Positions 27,887 through 37,082 of a stretch of 64,000 nucleotides of DNA are shown piece by piece. The notes below the pieces were generated by a model. The model did no database searches and had not been told where the DNA came from. It saw nothing but the letters and a program-made list of their open reading frames with translations. The position numbers and the translations under genes were made by a program. Location: the NCBI GenBank assembly GCA_963730225.1, contig CAVSQX010000004.1:186001-250000 (forward strand). Direction: 5' to 3'. Positions within the stretch are counted from its first letter, which is position 1; each line of letters starts with the position of its first letter. The DNA is from CAVSQX01 sp963730225 (GTDB lineage Bacteria; Planctomycetota; Phycisphaerae; Tepidisphaerales; Tepidisphaeraceae).

Positions 27887-29649
27887 TCAGATTCTTCGTC
27901 GACGCCGCAGCAGCAGTTGCGCGGCCGAGAGGCCCGCCAAAGCCAAAGCGACGGGCTCGGGCACGGCCACGGAATTCGTAGAAGACCCAATCATTTCCGC
28001 GGATGCCGCCGGCACGGCCGCCAAGCTTGCGCCCTGGGTGTTGAAGGCGTTGTCGATCAGCGTGTAATCGTCGCCATTGACCACGCCGTCGTAATTGAAA
28101 TCGCCGTTGTGCCAGCCGGTAAGGTTGTTATTGAAGCCGTTGTCGATCAGCGTGTAATCGTCGCCGTTGACCACGCCGTCGAGATTGGCGTCGCCAAAAT
28201 AGGTGTATTTTACGAGCACGTCGGTGCTGGTGACGGATTGGCCGTCGAAGATGCTGAGCAGAGTTCCGCCGCTGCCGTTGGAGTTCAATTCGACGCCCAG
28301 GCCCGTGTTGGTGGTTGCCGCGGCGGCGGTCGAGGTGATGCCAGACGATCCGTTCCAATGACCGCCGTTGAATCCCTGGGCAATTTCGGAGGTGACGCTT
28401 GTCAGGTTGCCGTTGTGCACGAGCATGTCATTGTTGGATAGATCGAGCAGACCGGCGTTGTAGAAATTCGAGAGTTGCAGAAGAATCCGCGGCCCCGTGC
28501 CGTGGTTGGCGGCAGCGACCGTTGCCCCGGAACCGATGAAAAGATTCGCGTTGGCCGGCAACGCTCCGGGCACCGCCAGGGTCAGCAATCCGCCGGTTAC
28601 GTACGTGTTGCCGGTGTAGCTGTTGACGGTGGAGAGCGTGAGATTTCCAGTTCCGCTCTTGGTCAGAACACCGCTTCCGCCGATTCCGCCGATTCCGCTG
28701 AAGATGTAGGTTCCCGAATTGTTGCCGACGGTGACCGAGCCGGGCGTGACCAGCGAACCGATCGTCACGGAGTAATTGTCATTGTTGTTGTCATCGAATG
28801 TGACATTCGCGCCGCTGCTGAACGTGGTGGAACCGGTTCCGTTATTGAAATTCTGATTGTTGGTGTCCCAACTGATACCATCGCCGCCGCCCGAGTTATT
28901 CCACGTCAGCGAATCGCCGATGGTGTAATTCGCGCCGCTGAACATGGAACCGACGGCGGTGGCAGCGTCGTACGGAGTTTCGGGAACCGTGCCGCCGGAA
29001 TACGGCACCCCTGCGCCGAGGCGTACAACGGGTTGTCCAGCGCATCGTACGCGCCTTGGCCGCCGGAGTAGGTGGTCCACACATCGAACGTGAAAGTGCT
29101 TCCGGCCGACAAACCCAGATCGGCCTGGGTAAAAGAAAAGGAAAGCGAAGGGGTTCCGGTATTGACCTGATTGATCGTTGCCGTGGCATCGACCTGATTC
29201 CAGCCCGCGGTCGAGGAGAATTGGTACAGCTGTGCGCCGCCGGAATAGCTTGGGCCGGCCAAGTAGGTTCCGATGAAGAAATTCTCACCGGTGGAGATGC
29301 CGACTTGGCTGCCGTAGGGATTGCCGGCCGTGGTGGTGCCGGTACCGTAAGTGTTGTTGATCAGCGTTTGCCCGCCCACGCCGCCGCCGACCTGAATGCC
29401 AAATTCGTAATTGGCGTAGTAGTTGGTTGCAATGTTCGCCGAAGGGTTCAAATTGACTTGAAACGTGACGGTGCTGGCGTCGTTGGTGACGGCAACCGAG
29501 TAGATATCCACCTCCGGGCCGGCGTTGACGTTGGGACCGTCGACATCATTTGGCGCGTCGGTGTAGGTTGTCGCAGCGGCGGCACGAACCAGCGACAGCG
29601 CACCGGCGGCGGCAATCAAGAACTTCAGTTTGTGGCGTTTCTCAGACAA
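27887..29649 (-). CDS. PEP-CTERM protein with autotransporter-type repeats and dockerin-like repeats (frameshifted)
   Basis: About 587 residues if repaired. TTG start at 29649 after GGAGGGAA. Signal peptide (KFLIAAAGALSLVRAAA), then the same beta-sandwich as the protein at 26750-27528 (GPEVDIYSVAVTNDASTVTF, GNPYGSQVGISTGENFFIGT, GSTFTFDVWTTYSGGQGAYD). The frame shifts in a G run at 29006-29020 and continues VPYSGGTVPETPYDAATAVG. Next is a passenger-type repeat (GVLTKSGTGNLTLSTVNSYT), the linker DGQSVTSTDVLVKYTYFGD, two dockerin-like motifs (GDANLDGVVNGDDYTLIDN, GDFNYDGVVNGDDYTLIDN) and a PEP-CTERM signal (VAVPEPVALALAGLSAAQLL). The dockerin tail is almost the same as in galactanase B. Confidence 0.85.
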
Positions 29650-29826
29650 GTTCCCTCCAGAACGATTGGCGGCGAAACCCTCGGATCGGCGACGGACAAC
29701 AACGAATCAACACCGACCTTCGGCAACCCAATTTAATTCCGGCGGGACCGGGTGTCTCTAAAGACTTGCGAATAAAACCTTCAACTTTGCGACAAGCGAC
29801 CAAATCGGCTAAACTGGCCCGCGAAG

Positions 29827-31122
29827 ATGGCAAAATCCCCCCAATTTGTGCGGGTTGCCTTGGTGCTGCCGACCGAGTTCGCCTATGCCCGGGGCGTGCT
29901 GCGGGGAATCATCGCCGCCACGCGCGAGCGGAACATGTATGCCCGGGAGCAACCTGGCCGGCGGGCACCGGGCAGCTTACCGTGGCTCTTCCGTGTCTAC
30001 CGGGGAATTTACGGACATTCCAGCAAATACCTGGCCCGCTGGTTCAACGATTGGAGGCCCGACGGAATCATCGGACAGATTTACGACGATCGTCTCAGCA
30101 GAGTTTATCGCGATACCGGCAAGCCCGTCGTCGAATTATTTGAGAGCCGAACCGCTTCGGAGTTTCCACGAATTCTGCCCGATGACGTCGCCACCGGTGA
30201 ACTGGCGGCACGGCATTTTCTGGAGCGCGGGTTTCGCCATTTCGGGTTCTTCGGCGCTCCGTGGATGCTCTGGTCGCACGAGCGTGCCGCCGGGTTTGAA
30301 CGGGAGATCCGCCGCGCCTTTCAGTCGCGCGCCGAGACGGAGGGCGCCGGGGACTCGGCCCGGGAATTCACGATTTCCAATTACGTCGCCAGCGACACCA
30401 CGGCCGCCACGGCGCTCAAGGGCCCGGAGCGAAAGCGCTCGGCGGCGATGGCCGCGTGGCTGGCGTCGTTGCCCCGGCCGGTCGCGGTCTTTGCCGCCAA
30501 CGATCTGTGGGGTTTTGAATTGGTGCAGGCCGTGCGCGAGCTGGGTCTGCACGTTCCCGATGATGTCGCCATTCTGGGGGTGGACAACGAGGAGCTGCTT
30601 TGCGAAATCGCCCATCCACCGCTGTCGAGCATTCCGATGGGCGCCGAACAGATCGGACGGGCGGCGGTGAACCTGATGGAACAACTGCTCAGGGGCGGCT
30701 CGGCTCGCTTGGCGCCCGAACGTGTGCCGCCGCGGGAAGTGGTGACACGGCAATCGACCGACGTGCTGGCGGTGGAGGATCCCGATGTGGCGGCGGCGCT
30801 GCGACACATTCGCCAGCATGCAGCCGAAGGATTGAGCGTCAAGGAATTGCTCGGCGAACTGGCGGTCAACCGCCGCACGCTGGAGCGGCGTTTCATCAGC
30901 GCACTGGGGCACACCCTGCTGGAGGAAATTCGCCGCGTGCGGCTCGAGCGGGCCAAGGCGCTGCTGCAAACCGACATGCCGATTTACGATGTCGCCACCC
31001 ACAGCGGGTTTGCCACCCCGGAATATCTCGCCACCAGCTTCATTCGCGCCGTCGGCATGACTCCGTCGGCATTCCGACGCCAACGATCACCCGGCGCCCG
31101 CTGGCCGCATCTGCCGGGATGA
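29827..31122 (+). CDS. XylR-type transcriptional regulator (LacI-like sensor plus AraC HTH)
   Basis: 431 residues, intact. Residues about 8-290 are a LacI/PurR-like periplasmic-binding fold (VALVLPTEFAYARGVLRGI, PDGIIGQIYDDRLSRVYRDT, DDVATGELAARHFLERGFRH, VAVFAANDLWGFELVQAVRE, VPDDVAILGVDNEELLC). Residues about 315-420 hold an AraC-type double helix-turn-helix (ALRHIRQHAAEGLSVKELLG, then VNRRTLERRF and IYDVATHSGFATPEYLATSF). This is the domain order of XylR, which controls sugar-use genes. It faces away from and lies next to the galactanase and PEP-CTERM genes, so galactan or galactose-derived signals are the likely effectors (inferred). Confidence 0.9.
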   Translation: MAKSPQFVRVALVLPTEFAYARGVLRGIIAATRERNMYAREQPGRRAPGSLPWLFRVYRGIYGHSSKYLARWFNDWRPDGIIGQIYDDRLSRVYRDTGKPVVELFESRTASEFPRILPDDVATGELAARHFLERGFRHFGFFGAPWMLWSHERAAGFEREIRRAFQSRAETEGAGDSAREFTISNYVASDTTAATALKGPERKRSAAMAAWLASLPRPVAVFAANDLWGFELVQAVRELGLHVPDDVAILGVDNEELLCEIAHPPLSSIPMGAEQIGRAAVNLMEQLLRGGSARLAPERVPPREVVTRQSTDVLAVEDPDVAAALRHIRQHAAEGLSVKELLGELAVNRRTLERRFISALGHTLLEEIRRVRLERAKALLQTDMPIYDVATHSGFATPEYLATSFIRAVGMTPSAFRRQRSPGARWPHLPG

Positions 31123-31137
31123 GATGGATCGAGCGAA

Positions 31138-31998
31138 TCAGCTCTGCGGCGTCAGCACCAGCTCGATCACCTCGGCGGGACAGAAGATTCGGATGGCGAT
31201 GCTGCTGAAGCCGAATCCGCGATTGACGACCAGCCACGATTTTCCGACGCGATGAATTCCGGTGCACAGGGACGCCGGCAGCGAATCGTGCCGAAGGAGA
31301 GGCCGGCCGCGGCGGGGACAGATTTGACCGCCGTGCGTGTGCCCGCAGAGGAACAGATCGGGATGCTGGTTTTCGAATCGCAGAACGTGATCGGGGAAGT
31401 GCGAGAGGACGATCCGCGGAACACCCGGCGAAGGAGCGGGGAGGGAAGAAATAAAATCGTCGGTCAGATCATCACGATTGGAGCTGGGCGCGCCGATGAG
31501 TTCAAGCATGGCGCCGGCGTTGCCGACGAGGCGGCGCTGACCGTCGATCAGTTGCATGGGCGTGCCGAAATACGAGCTGGCCCAGAGTCGGCGGTCGTGA
31601 TTGCCGCGAATTCCGAAAACACCCAGGCGGGCGTTGAATCCCTTGGCGAGCTTGCGAGCGGTCGGCAGGGCGGGGCCGGGATTGCGCTTGCTGTCGACCA
31701 TATCGCCGGTGAACAGGATCAGATCCGGCGGGGAAGCGGCCAGGCGCGCCAAAAGATCGTCGTAAGCCCGCTGCCATTTTTTTCGACAGTGGAAATCGGA
31801 GAGGTGGATGATTCGCAGTCCGCTGTGCGCGGGCGGCAGATTAGCCAGCGGGAGTTGGAAGGTGTTCCATTCAAATCCCGCGGCGTCCAGCGCCTGGAAC
31901 CACGGCCCCGGGCGAGGCTGAAGCGTGCGCAGCTCGGCGGGTTTTGTCGATGATGGCGACTTTGCCATCAGTGCTGCTGTTGTGTTCAGATCCATCAT
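31138..31998 (-). CDS. Metallophosphoesterase (YaeI-like)
   Basis: About 286 residues from the ATG at 31998; an upstream TTG would add four. All calcineurin-type motifs are seen: HLSDFH (D-x-H), ILFTGDMVD (G-D-x-x-D), FGIRGNHDR (G-N-H-D/E), VLSHFPD and FLCGHTHGGQICP (G-H-x-H). A di-metal centre that hydrolyses phosphoesters is implied. Related YaeI proteins act on phosphodiesters near lipids, but no TM is predicted in this copy. It converges on the regulator gene with a 15-base gap. Confidence 0.9.
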   Translation of the reverse strand: MMDLNTTAALMAKSPSSTKPAELRTLQPRPGPWFQALDAAGFEWNTFQLPLANLPPAHSGLRIIHLSDFHCRKKWQRAYDDLLARLAASPPDLILFTGDMVDSKRNPGPALPTARKLAKGFNARLGVFGIRGNHDRRLWASSYFGTPMQLIDGQRRLVGNAGAMLELIGAPSSNRDDLTDDFISSLPAPSPGVPRIVLSHFPDHVLRFENQHPDLFLCGHTHGGQICPRRGRPLLRHDSLPASLCTGIHRVGKSWLVVNRGFGFSSIAIRIFCPAEVIELVLTPQS

Positions 31999-32073
31999 CA
32001 ACTTGGCCAATTCTTGATGCTCGCGCGGGCGGCGGTATAATAACGGCAGTGTCGATTACAGCCAGCGGTGGTT

Positions 32074-32475
32074 ATGCAATCTTCCCCGCGCGAGAAGCGA
32101 ATCTTCCTTGCACTTTGCGCTAATTTCGTAGTTCTGCTGCTGATTTTTTTTGTGCTGGCAGCACGAGACGGTCATCTAAGTTTGGCGACGCCGGCGTTTG
32201 GGCAGGATCATTCGCCGACCAGCCCGCCCGGCGGGGTGATGGTTATGCCCGGGCAGATTTATCCCAACAGTTGGGGCTGCTATTTGCTGGATATGGATCA
32301 TCAGACGTTGTGTGTTTACCAGTATCTGCCGTCGGAGGGGTTAAAATTGGCGGCGGCACGCGATATCCAATACGATCGGATGCTGGAGAATTTCAACACG
32401 ACGCCGTCGCCGGCGGATATCAGGCAATTATTGCAGCAACCGCAAAATTCGGCGCGAGTGTTGCAGACGAAATAG
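32074..32475 (+). CDS. Hypothetical single-pass membrane protein
   Basis: 133 residues. One N-terminal TM helix (IFLALCANFVVLLLIFFVLA), a proline-rich linker, then a conserved-looking segment SWGCYLLDMDHQTLCVYQYL and a helical end. The 'CYLLDxxxQTLCVYQYxP' motif is seen in small planctomycete proteins of unknown role. 25 bases lie before the HTH/membrane protein gene downstream, so they may share a transcript. Confidence 0.6.
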   Translation: MQSSPREKRIFLALCANFVVLLLIFFVLAARDGHLSLATPAFGQDHSPTSPPGGVMVMPGQIYPNSWGCYLLDMDHQTLCVYQYLPSEGLKLAAARDIQYDRMLENFNTTPSPADIRQLLQQPQNSARVLQTK

Positions 32476-32500
32476 ACCAGCCAACCACGAGGATGTTCCC

Positions 32501-33589
32501 ATGGCCAAGATGTTTTATACGCTCGATGAGACCAAGGCCGCCCTGGGCAAGAATGAAGAGGAGATCAAGCAGTACAGCCGCGAGGGCCGGCTGCGCGAGT
32601 TCCGCGACGGCCCGCGCCTGATGTTCCGCACCGATCAGGTTGAATCGCTCAAGGCGCAGCTGGCCGGCGGGCTGGAGCATGTCGATCTGGGTCCATCCGA
32701 CAGCGGCGCTCCGATCGGGCTGGTCGACAGCAAGGGCGGAAGCGGCGCGGCGTTGGATCTTGCGGACGTCGCCGGATCGGGCAGCGGTTTGAGCAACATC
32801 GCCGGCAGCGCCGGCAGCGGGTTGGGCAGCGGCGTCGGAAGCGGAACCAGCGGCGCGATGGGAAGCGGCCTGGGCAGCGGATTGGGAAGCGGCTCGGCTG
32901 GATCGGGGGCGATGAATTTGAAAGAAGACACCGCACTTTCCGCGGACCTGGGCCTTTCCGGCACGGCCGGCAGCGGCGTTCCTTCGCCGGCTCGCGCCGG
33001 CAGCGGAACCGGCACCGGTGGTTCCAGCGGCAGCCGGGCGGGCATCAATGTTTTCGGCGATGAACATCCCAACATCGACCCGATGGCTCAAACCGCGATT
33101 TCTTCTGCGCCCGTCGCCGATCTCAATCTCGAAAGTGTCGGCTCGGGTTCGGGCCTGCTGGATCTAACCCGCGAGAGCGACGACACCAGCCTGGGCGCGG
33201 AACTGCTGGATGAGATTTCCCCCGGCGCGGCAAAAAAGCCGCGGGCGGCCGGGCCACCGGATACCGGCGCGATGACGGCCGTCGGCGGCAGCGGCGCGGG
33301 CCTGGAGGCGCCGCGCGGCGGCGTGGTGCGCGGGGCGGGCATTGTTTATCGGGAAGTGGACGATCCCTGGTCCGGCGCGTTGGGCGGCGCGGCCCTGGGC
33401 GTGAGCCTGGTTCTGATTTACGGGCTTTTTGTGCTGGTTTCCAGCGTGTTTGGCGTCGCTCACGACGCGATGGGACTCAGTTGGTTCGCCGACAAGAATT
33501 TCGCCATCATCGCGGCGGTTTGCCTGGCGCCGGCGATGGTCTTTTTCATCATCGGACTGCTGATCAGTAAATCCATGTCGCGCGGCTAG
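32501..33589 (+). CDS. HTH-domain protein with Gly/Ser-rich linker and two TM helices
   Basis: 362 residues. Residues 1-55 look like a MerR/excisionase-type winged helix (MAKMFYTLDETKAALGKNEE, then GRLREFRDGPRLMFRTDQVE), the fold used to read DNA. A roughly 220-residue low-complexity linker follows, dominated by SGSG/GSGLGSG units with scattered acidic and Pro residues. The C-terminal 80 residues contain two TM helices (AALGVSLVLIYGLFVLVSSV and IIAAVCLAPAMVFFIIGLLI). A DNA-binding head tethered to the membrane is an unusual order. The gene has GAGG ten bases upstream. Role unknown; the head may also bind protein rather than DNA. Confidence 0.65.
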   Translation: MAKMFYTLDETKAALGKNEEEIKQYSREGRLREFRDGPRLMFRTDQVESLKAQLAGGLEHVDLGPSDSGAPIGLVDSKGGSGAALDLADVAGSGSGLSNIAGSAGSGLGSGVGSGTSGAMGSGLGSGLGSGSAGSGAMNLKEDTALSADLGLSGTAGSGVPSPARAGSGTGTGGSSGSRAGINVFGDEHPNIDPMAQTAISSAPVADLNLESVGSGSGLLDLTRESDDTSLGAELLDEISPGAAKKPRAAGPPDTGAMTAVGGSGAGLEAPRGGVVRGAGIVYREVDDPWSGALGGAALGVSLVLIYGLFVLVSSVFGVAHDAMGLSWFADKNFAIIAAVCLAPAMVFFIIGLLISKSMSRG

Positions 33590-33749
33590 CCTGCGCTGGA
33601 CGGCGCAAATTTCGCGCTGGCGGAATTTTTCTGGGGCGGCGGGCCTTGCTTTTCCTCAATGAGTCGGCAGAATGTGCGCACGTTCCCTATTCGGGAGCCA
33701 CAACGGCCGGTGGAATCGGCCTACGGATTAACACGCACGGAGGCCAGAT

Positions 33750-34662
33750 ATGGCACGGATGCATCAATGGATCGGTCTTGCGGCCGTCGGACTTTTCCTC
33801 ACCGGCTGCGTTCCCCAGGAAAAATACAGTGCACTGAAGCTGGACGACGACCAGCTCCGCGAGCAGCTTGGACAAAGCCAAACTGAAACTCAGCAGGCCC
33901 AGGCGGAAGCCGCGGCCTACAAGCAACAGTTGGCGGCGTTCAACAGCAGCGGCAACAGTAACGCCGCGATCGTCGCCAATCTGACGCAACAAAACGCCAG
34001 CCTACAACAGCAACTGGACGATATGAATCGCCGTTACAACGACGCGATCAGCCTGGCCGGGCGAGCCGGTGGGACAGCTCTGCCCGAGCCGCTGAGCAAT
34101 GCCCTGAGCGATTTTGCGGCGCAGAATCCCGATCTGGTCGATTTCGACGCCGCGCGCGGAATCGTGAAATTCCGCAGCGATGTGACCTTCGCCGTCGGCG
34201 ACGCCACGGTGACGGCCAAGGCCCGCGACGTGCTGAGCCGATTCGCAACGATTCTGGATTCGTCGGCCGCCAACGGCTACGAGCTGCTGGTTGCCGGTCA
34301 CACCGACAACACGCCGGTGGTGAATCCGGAAACCATCCGCAAGGGACATTTGGACAACTGGTATCTGTCGGCCCATCGAGCGATCAGCGTCAGCAAGGAA
34401 CTGATTGCCGATGGAGTAAGCCCGCGCCGATTCGGGCGCGGTTGGATATGCCGATCAACGCCCGATCGCATCCAACGACAGCGAGAGCGGCAAGTCCCAG
34501 AATCGGCGCGTCGAAGTACTGATTCTTCCGACCTCGGTGCGCGGCTCTGGGTTTGCCAGTTCATCGGGTTCCTCCTACAGCGCTCCGATGAAGCGATCGC
34601 GCCCGGCCGCTCCACCGGTCCTGAACAAAGACGCCTCGGCCGGAATGGAAATGAACAAATAA
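33750..34662 (+). CDS. OmpA/MotB-domain lipoprotein (frameshifted)
   Basis: About 304 residues if repaired. Signal peptide with lipobox (VGLFLTGCVPQEKYS), a coiled-coil stretch (KLDDDQLREQLGQSQTETQQ, LTQQNASLQQQLDDMNRRY), then an OmpA C-terminal domain that binds peptidoglycan: VAGHTDNTPVV, LSAHRAISVSKELIADGVSP. A one-base insertion in GGG at about 34432-34436 breaks the frame; the correct continuation is GYADQRPIASNDSESGKSQN with NRRVEVLILP, the expected family end, and stops at 34662. The open frame to 34757 is an artefact. Anchors the outer envelope to the cell wall, as Pal-like proteins do. Confidence 0.88.
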
Positions 34663-34691
34663 CCGCACGGCGCAAAACCAACGCGCAGCTC

Positions 34692-34721
34692 AAACCCACG
34701 GCTGGACCGTGGGTTTTTTTT
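34692..34721 (+). terminator. Intrinsic terminator after the OmpA gene
   Basis: Stem AACCCACGG (34693-34701) and CCGTGGGTT (34707-34715), 5-nt loop CTGGA, followed by a T run (34714-34721). It lies 30 bases after the repaired OmpA stop, which supports that stop. Stem shares CCCACGG with the REP hairpins, but it is a separate element. Confidence 0.85.
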
Positions 34722-34758
34722 GTTGCCAGAATGCAGCCGATCCATACAATGCCCTAAC

Positions 34759-35805
34759 ATGGGGCGGACGATTCATGGTCGCGGAACGGCGGAAAATCCA
34801 ACCAATCGCTTTGTCGCCTTGACCGTGCTGGCCGATCCCGACGGCGAAGAAGGGCCCGCTCCGAAAACGCAATTTTTCCGTGACAGCACCCGGCGAATCA
34901 TCGCCCGAAACGACAGCCCCGATGTCGGATTTTCCGCCAGCATCAATCCGTACCGCGGCTGCGAGCATGGTTGCATCTATTGCTTCGCCCGGCTTACGCA
35001 CGAATACCTGGATCTTTCCGCTGGACTGGATTTCGAAACCAAGATCATGGTCAAGGAAAACGCCCCGCAGCTTCTGGCCCGCGAGTTGGCCGATCCGAAA
35101 TGGAAGCCGCAGACGCTTCAGCTTTCCGGCGTTACGGATTGTTATCAGCCCGTGGAGCGGCGGCTGAAACTCACCCGGAGTTGCCTGGAAGTTTTGGCGG
35201 AGTTTCGCAATCCGGTGAGCATCCTCACGAAGAATCATCTGATCACCCGCGACATCGATCTGCTTGGCGAATTGGCAAAGCACAAGTGCGTCGTTGCGCT
35301 GGTATCGGTGACGACCCTGAATTCGGATTTGACGCGCGTGATGGAGCCGCGCACCAGCACGCCGAGCCGACGGTTGGATGCGATCGCCAAGCTGGCCGCG
35401 GCGGGGATTCCGGTGGGGGTGATGGTCGCGCCGATCATTCCGGGGCTCAACGATCAGGAAATCCCGGCGATCGTGCAGGCCGTCGCCCAAGCCGGGGCGT
35501 CGTGGGTTGGATACACGCTGCTGCGGCTGCCGTTTGCCGTTGCGGATCTGTTTCAGAATTGGCTGACCGAACATTTTCCCGATCGCAAGGAGAAAATTCT
35601 AAACCGAATCCGTTCAATGCGCGGCGGAAAGCTGAACGATCCCAATTTCAAAACGCGCATGACCGGCAGCGGAATCTGGCCCGAGCAGATCAAAGCGATG
35701 TTTGACCTGGCCAAACGCCGGGCTGGATTAATTCAGCCCTTCCCGGTTCTCAGCAGCGATTCTTTTCGCCGCCCGGTTGGTTCGCAGCTTGGTTTGTTTG
35801 AATGA
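34759..35805 (+). CDS. PA0069-family radical SAM protein
   Basis: 348 residues from the ATG at 34759. The [4Fe-4S] cluster motif is CEHGCIYC with Cys68, Cys72 and Cys75 (C-x3-C-x2-C), preceded by INPYRG, the hallmark of the SplB-like/PA0069 group. Downstream it has SGVTDCYQPVERRLKLTRSC, VSILTKNHLITRDIDLLGEL and MEPRTSTPSRRLDAI, typical of that group. It starts with the RGTAENPTNRF segment that is diagnostic of PA0069. Substrate unknown. Confidence 0.9.
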   Translation: MGRTIHGRGTAENPTNRFVALTVLADPDGEEGPAPKTQFFRDSTRRIIARNDSPDVGFSASINPYRGCEHGCIYCFARLTHEYLDLSAGLDFETKIMVKENAPQLLARELADPKWKPQTLQLSGVTDCYQPVERRLKLTRSCLEVLAEFRNPVSILTKNHLITRDIDLLGELAKHKCVVALVSVTTLNSDLTRVMEPRTSTPSRRLDAIAKLAAAGIPVGVMVAPIIPGLNDQEIPAIVQAVAQAGASWVGYTLLRLPFAVADLFQNWLTEHFPDRKEKILNRIRSMRGGKLNDPNFKTRMTGSGIWPEQIKAMFDLAKRRAGLIQPFPVLSSDSFRRPVGSQLGLFE

Positions 35806-35867
35806 TTCTTCCTCGGTTGCATCCTTAGGCGCAGCGGCCTACTCTGGAGCACCACGAGGATCAATCC

Positions 35868-36632
35868 ATGGCCGCTTCCACGATCGCCGCCCAGATGTAC
35901 ACCCTGCGTGATTACACCAAAACTCCGGCGGAGATCGCCAAAACGCTCGCGCGCGTCCGCAAGATCGGCTATCAGGCCGTGCAGCTTTCGGCTCTGGGAA
36001 AAATCGAGCCCGCGGAATTGGCCAGAATTCTGCGCGACCAGGGATTGACCTGCTGTGCGACGCACGTGGCTCTGGAGCGGATGAAAAATGAGACGCAGGC
36101 CGTGATCGACGAGCACGCGCTGTGGGGCTGCAAGTACACGGCCGTCGGCGGGTTTTTTCCCAACGATGCCAAGCTCGAGGATTGGACCACCTTCGCCCGC
36201 GAATACAGCGCAACCGCCAAAAAATTCACCGGCTCGCCGCTGACGATCGGCTATCACAATCACAGCCACGAACTGAGCCGATTCGACGGCAAAACCGCGA
36301 TGCAGATTCTGTTGGACGGTTTCGATCGCTCGATCTGGATCGAGATCGACACCTACTGGATCGCCCACGGCGGCGGCGATCCGGCGGCGTGGATCGCCAA
36401 AGTCGCCGGGCGAATTCCCTGCGTGCATCTGAAGGACATGGGCATCCATCCCAGCCGCGAGCAGTTCATGATGGAAGTGGGCGAGGGAAACCTGAATTGG
36501 CCCGCGATTCTGGCGGCGTGCAAATCGGCGGGGGTAAAATGGTACATCGTCGAGCAGGATACCTGTTACCGCGATCCGTTTGACAGCCTGGAACTGAGCC
36601 TGAAAAATCTGCACGACATGGGCCTGAGCTAA
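35868..36632 (+). CDS. Sugar phosphate isomerase/epimerase (AP-endonuclease family 2 fold)
   Basis: 254 residues, TIM barrel of the xylose-isomerase-like superfamily. Start follows GAGG. Metal and substrate residues are seen in the usual places: IAAQMYTLRDYTKTPAEIAK, IGYHNHSHEL (His pair), IWIEIDTYWIAHGGGDPAAW (Glu and Asp), CVHLKDMG and VEQDTC (Glu). Acts in the cytosol on a keto sugar or inosose-type substrate, but which one is not clear. Seven bases separate it from the next gene. Confidence 0.88.
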   Translation: MAASTIAAQMYTLRDYTKTPAEIAKTLARVRKIGYQAVQLSALGKIEPAELARILRDQGLTCCATHVALERMKNETQAVIDEHALWGCKYTAVGGFFPNDAKLEDWTTFAREYSATAKKFTGSPLTIGYHNHSHELSRFDGKTAMQILLDGFDRSIWIEIDTYWIAHGGGDPAAWIAKVAGRIPCVHLKDMGIHPSREQFMMEVGEGNLNWPAILAACKSAGVKWYIVEQDTCYRDPFDSLELSLKNLHDMGLS

Positions 36633-36638
36633 AGCGCG

Positions 36639-37082
36639 ATGGATGCGAGGGAACACAGCGAGGCAGCCGATGCGCTGGATCACATCGTCGACGACACCGA
36701 GCCGCCGATCGAAATCCACGTCGAGCCCGGCGAGTCGCTGGATCTGAGCCGCATTCGCAAAGTCGCCGCGCTTCGACGATCGGTGATGCGAGTTCGATCG
36801 TGGGCTCTGATCGGCGCGGTCGTCTTTCTCATCGGCGGCTTCGATCTTCTGAGCCAGTCCTTCCACCGTCGCTTGATCGACACCAGCTTCTGGCCGTTCG
36901 TCCGATCGCTGGTGGCTTTGGCGATGATCGCCGCGGCCTTGTTTTTTCTGCGCCGCGCCGATCGCCTTCACCGGGAGCTCAAACAAATGGCGCACGCACC
37001 GCCCGATCGCGGATTCAGCGTCATCCCACTGCCTCCAGACGAGCATACTGAAGCACCAGAATCTTCCGACCCGCCTGGTTGA
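36639..37082 (+). CDS. Hypothetical membrane protein with two TM helices
   Basis: 147 residues. Acidic N-terminal 50 residues (EPPIEIHVEPGESLDLSRI), TM helices at about 54-70 (WALIGAVVFLIGGFDLL) and 83-100 (FVRSLVALAMIAAALFFL), and a short Pro-rich tail. Its last 60 bases overlap the end of the converging helicase gene. No family known. Confidence 0.55.
   Translation: MDAREHSEAADALDHIVDDTEPPIEIHVEPGESLDLSRIRKVAALRRSVMRVRSWALIGAVVFLIGGFDLLSQSFHRRLIDTSFWPFVRSLVALAMIAAALFFLRRADRLHRELKQMAHAPPDRGFSVIPLPPDEHTEAPESSDPPG

Noticed and set aside
34662..34757. An added C-terminus of the OmpA lipoprotein
   Set aside because: The residues after the shift have no OmpA features, while the other frame gives the full family end and a stop at 34662 followed by a terminator.
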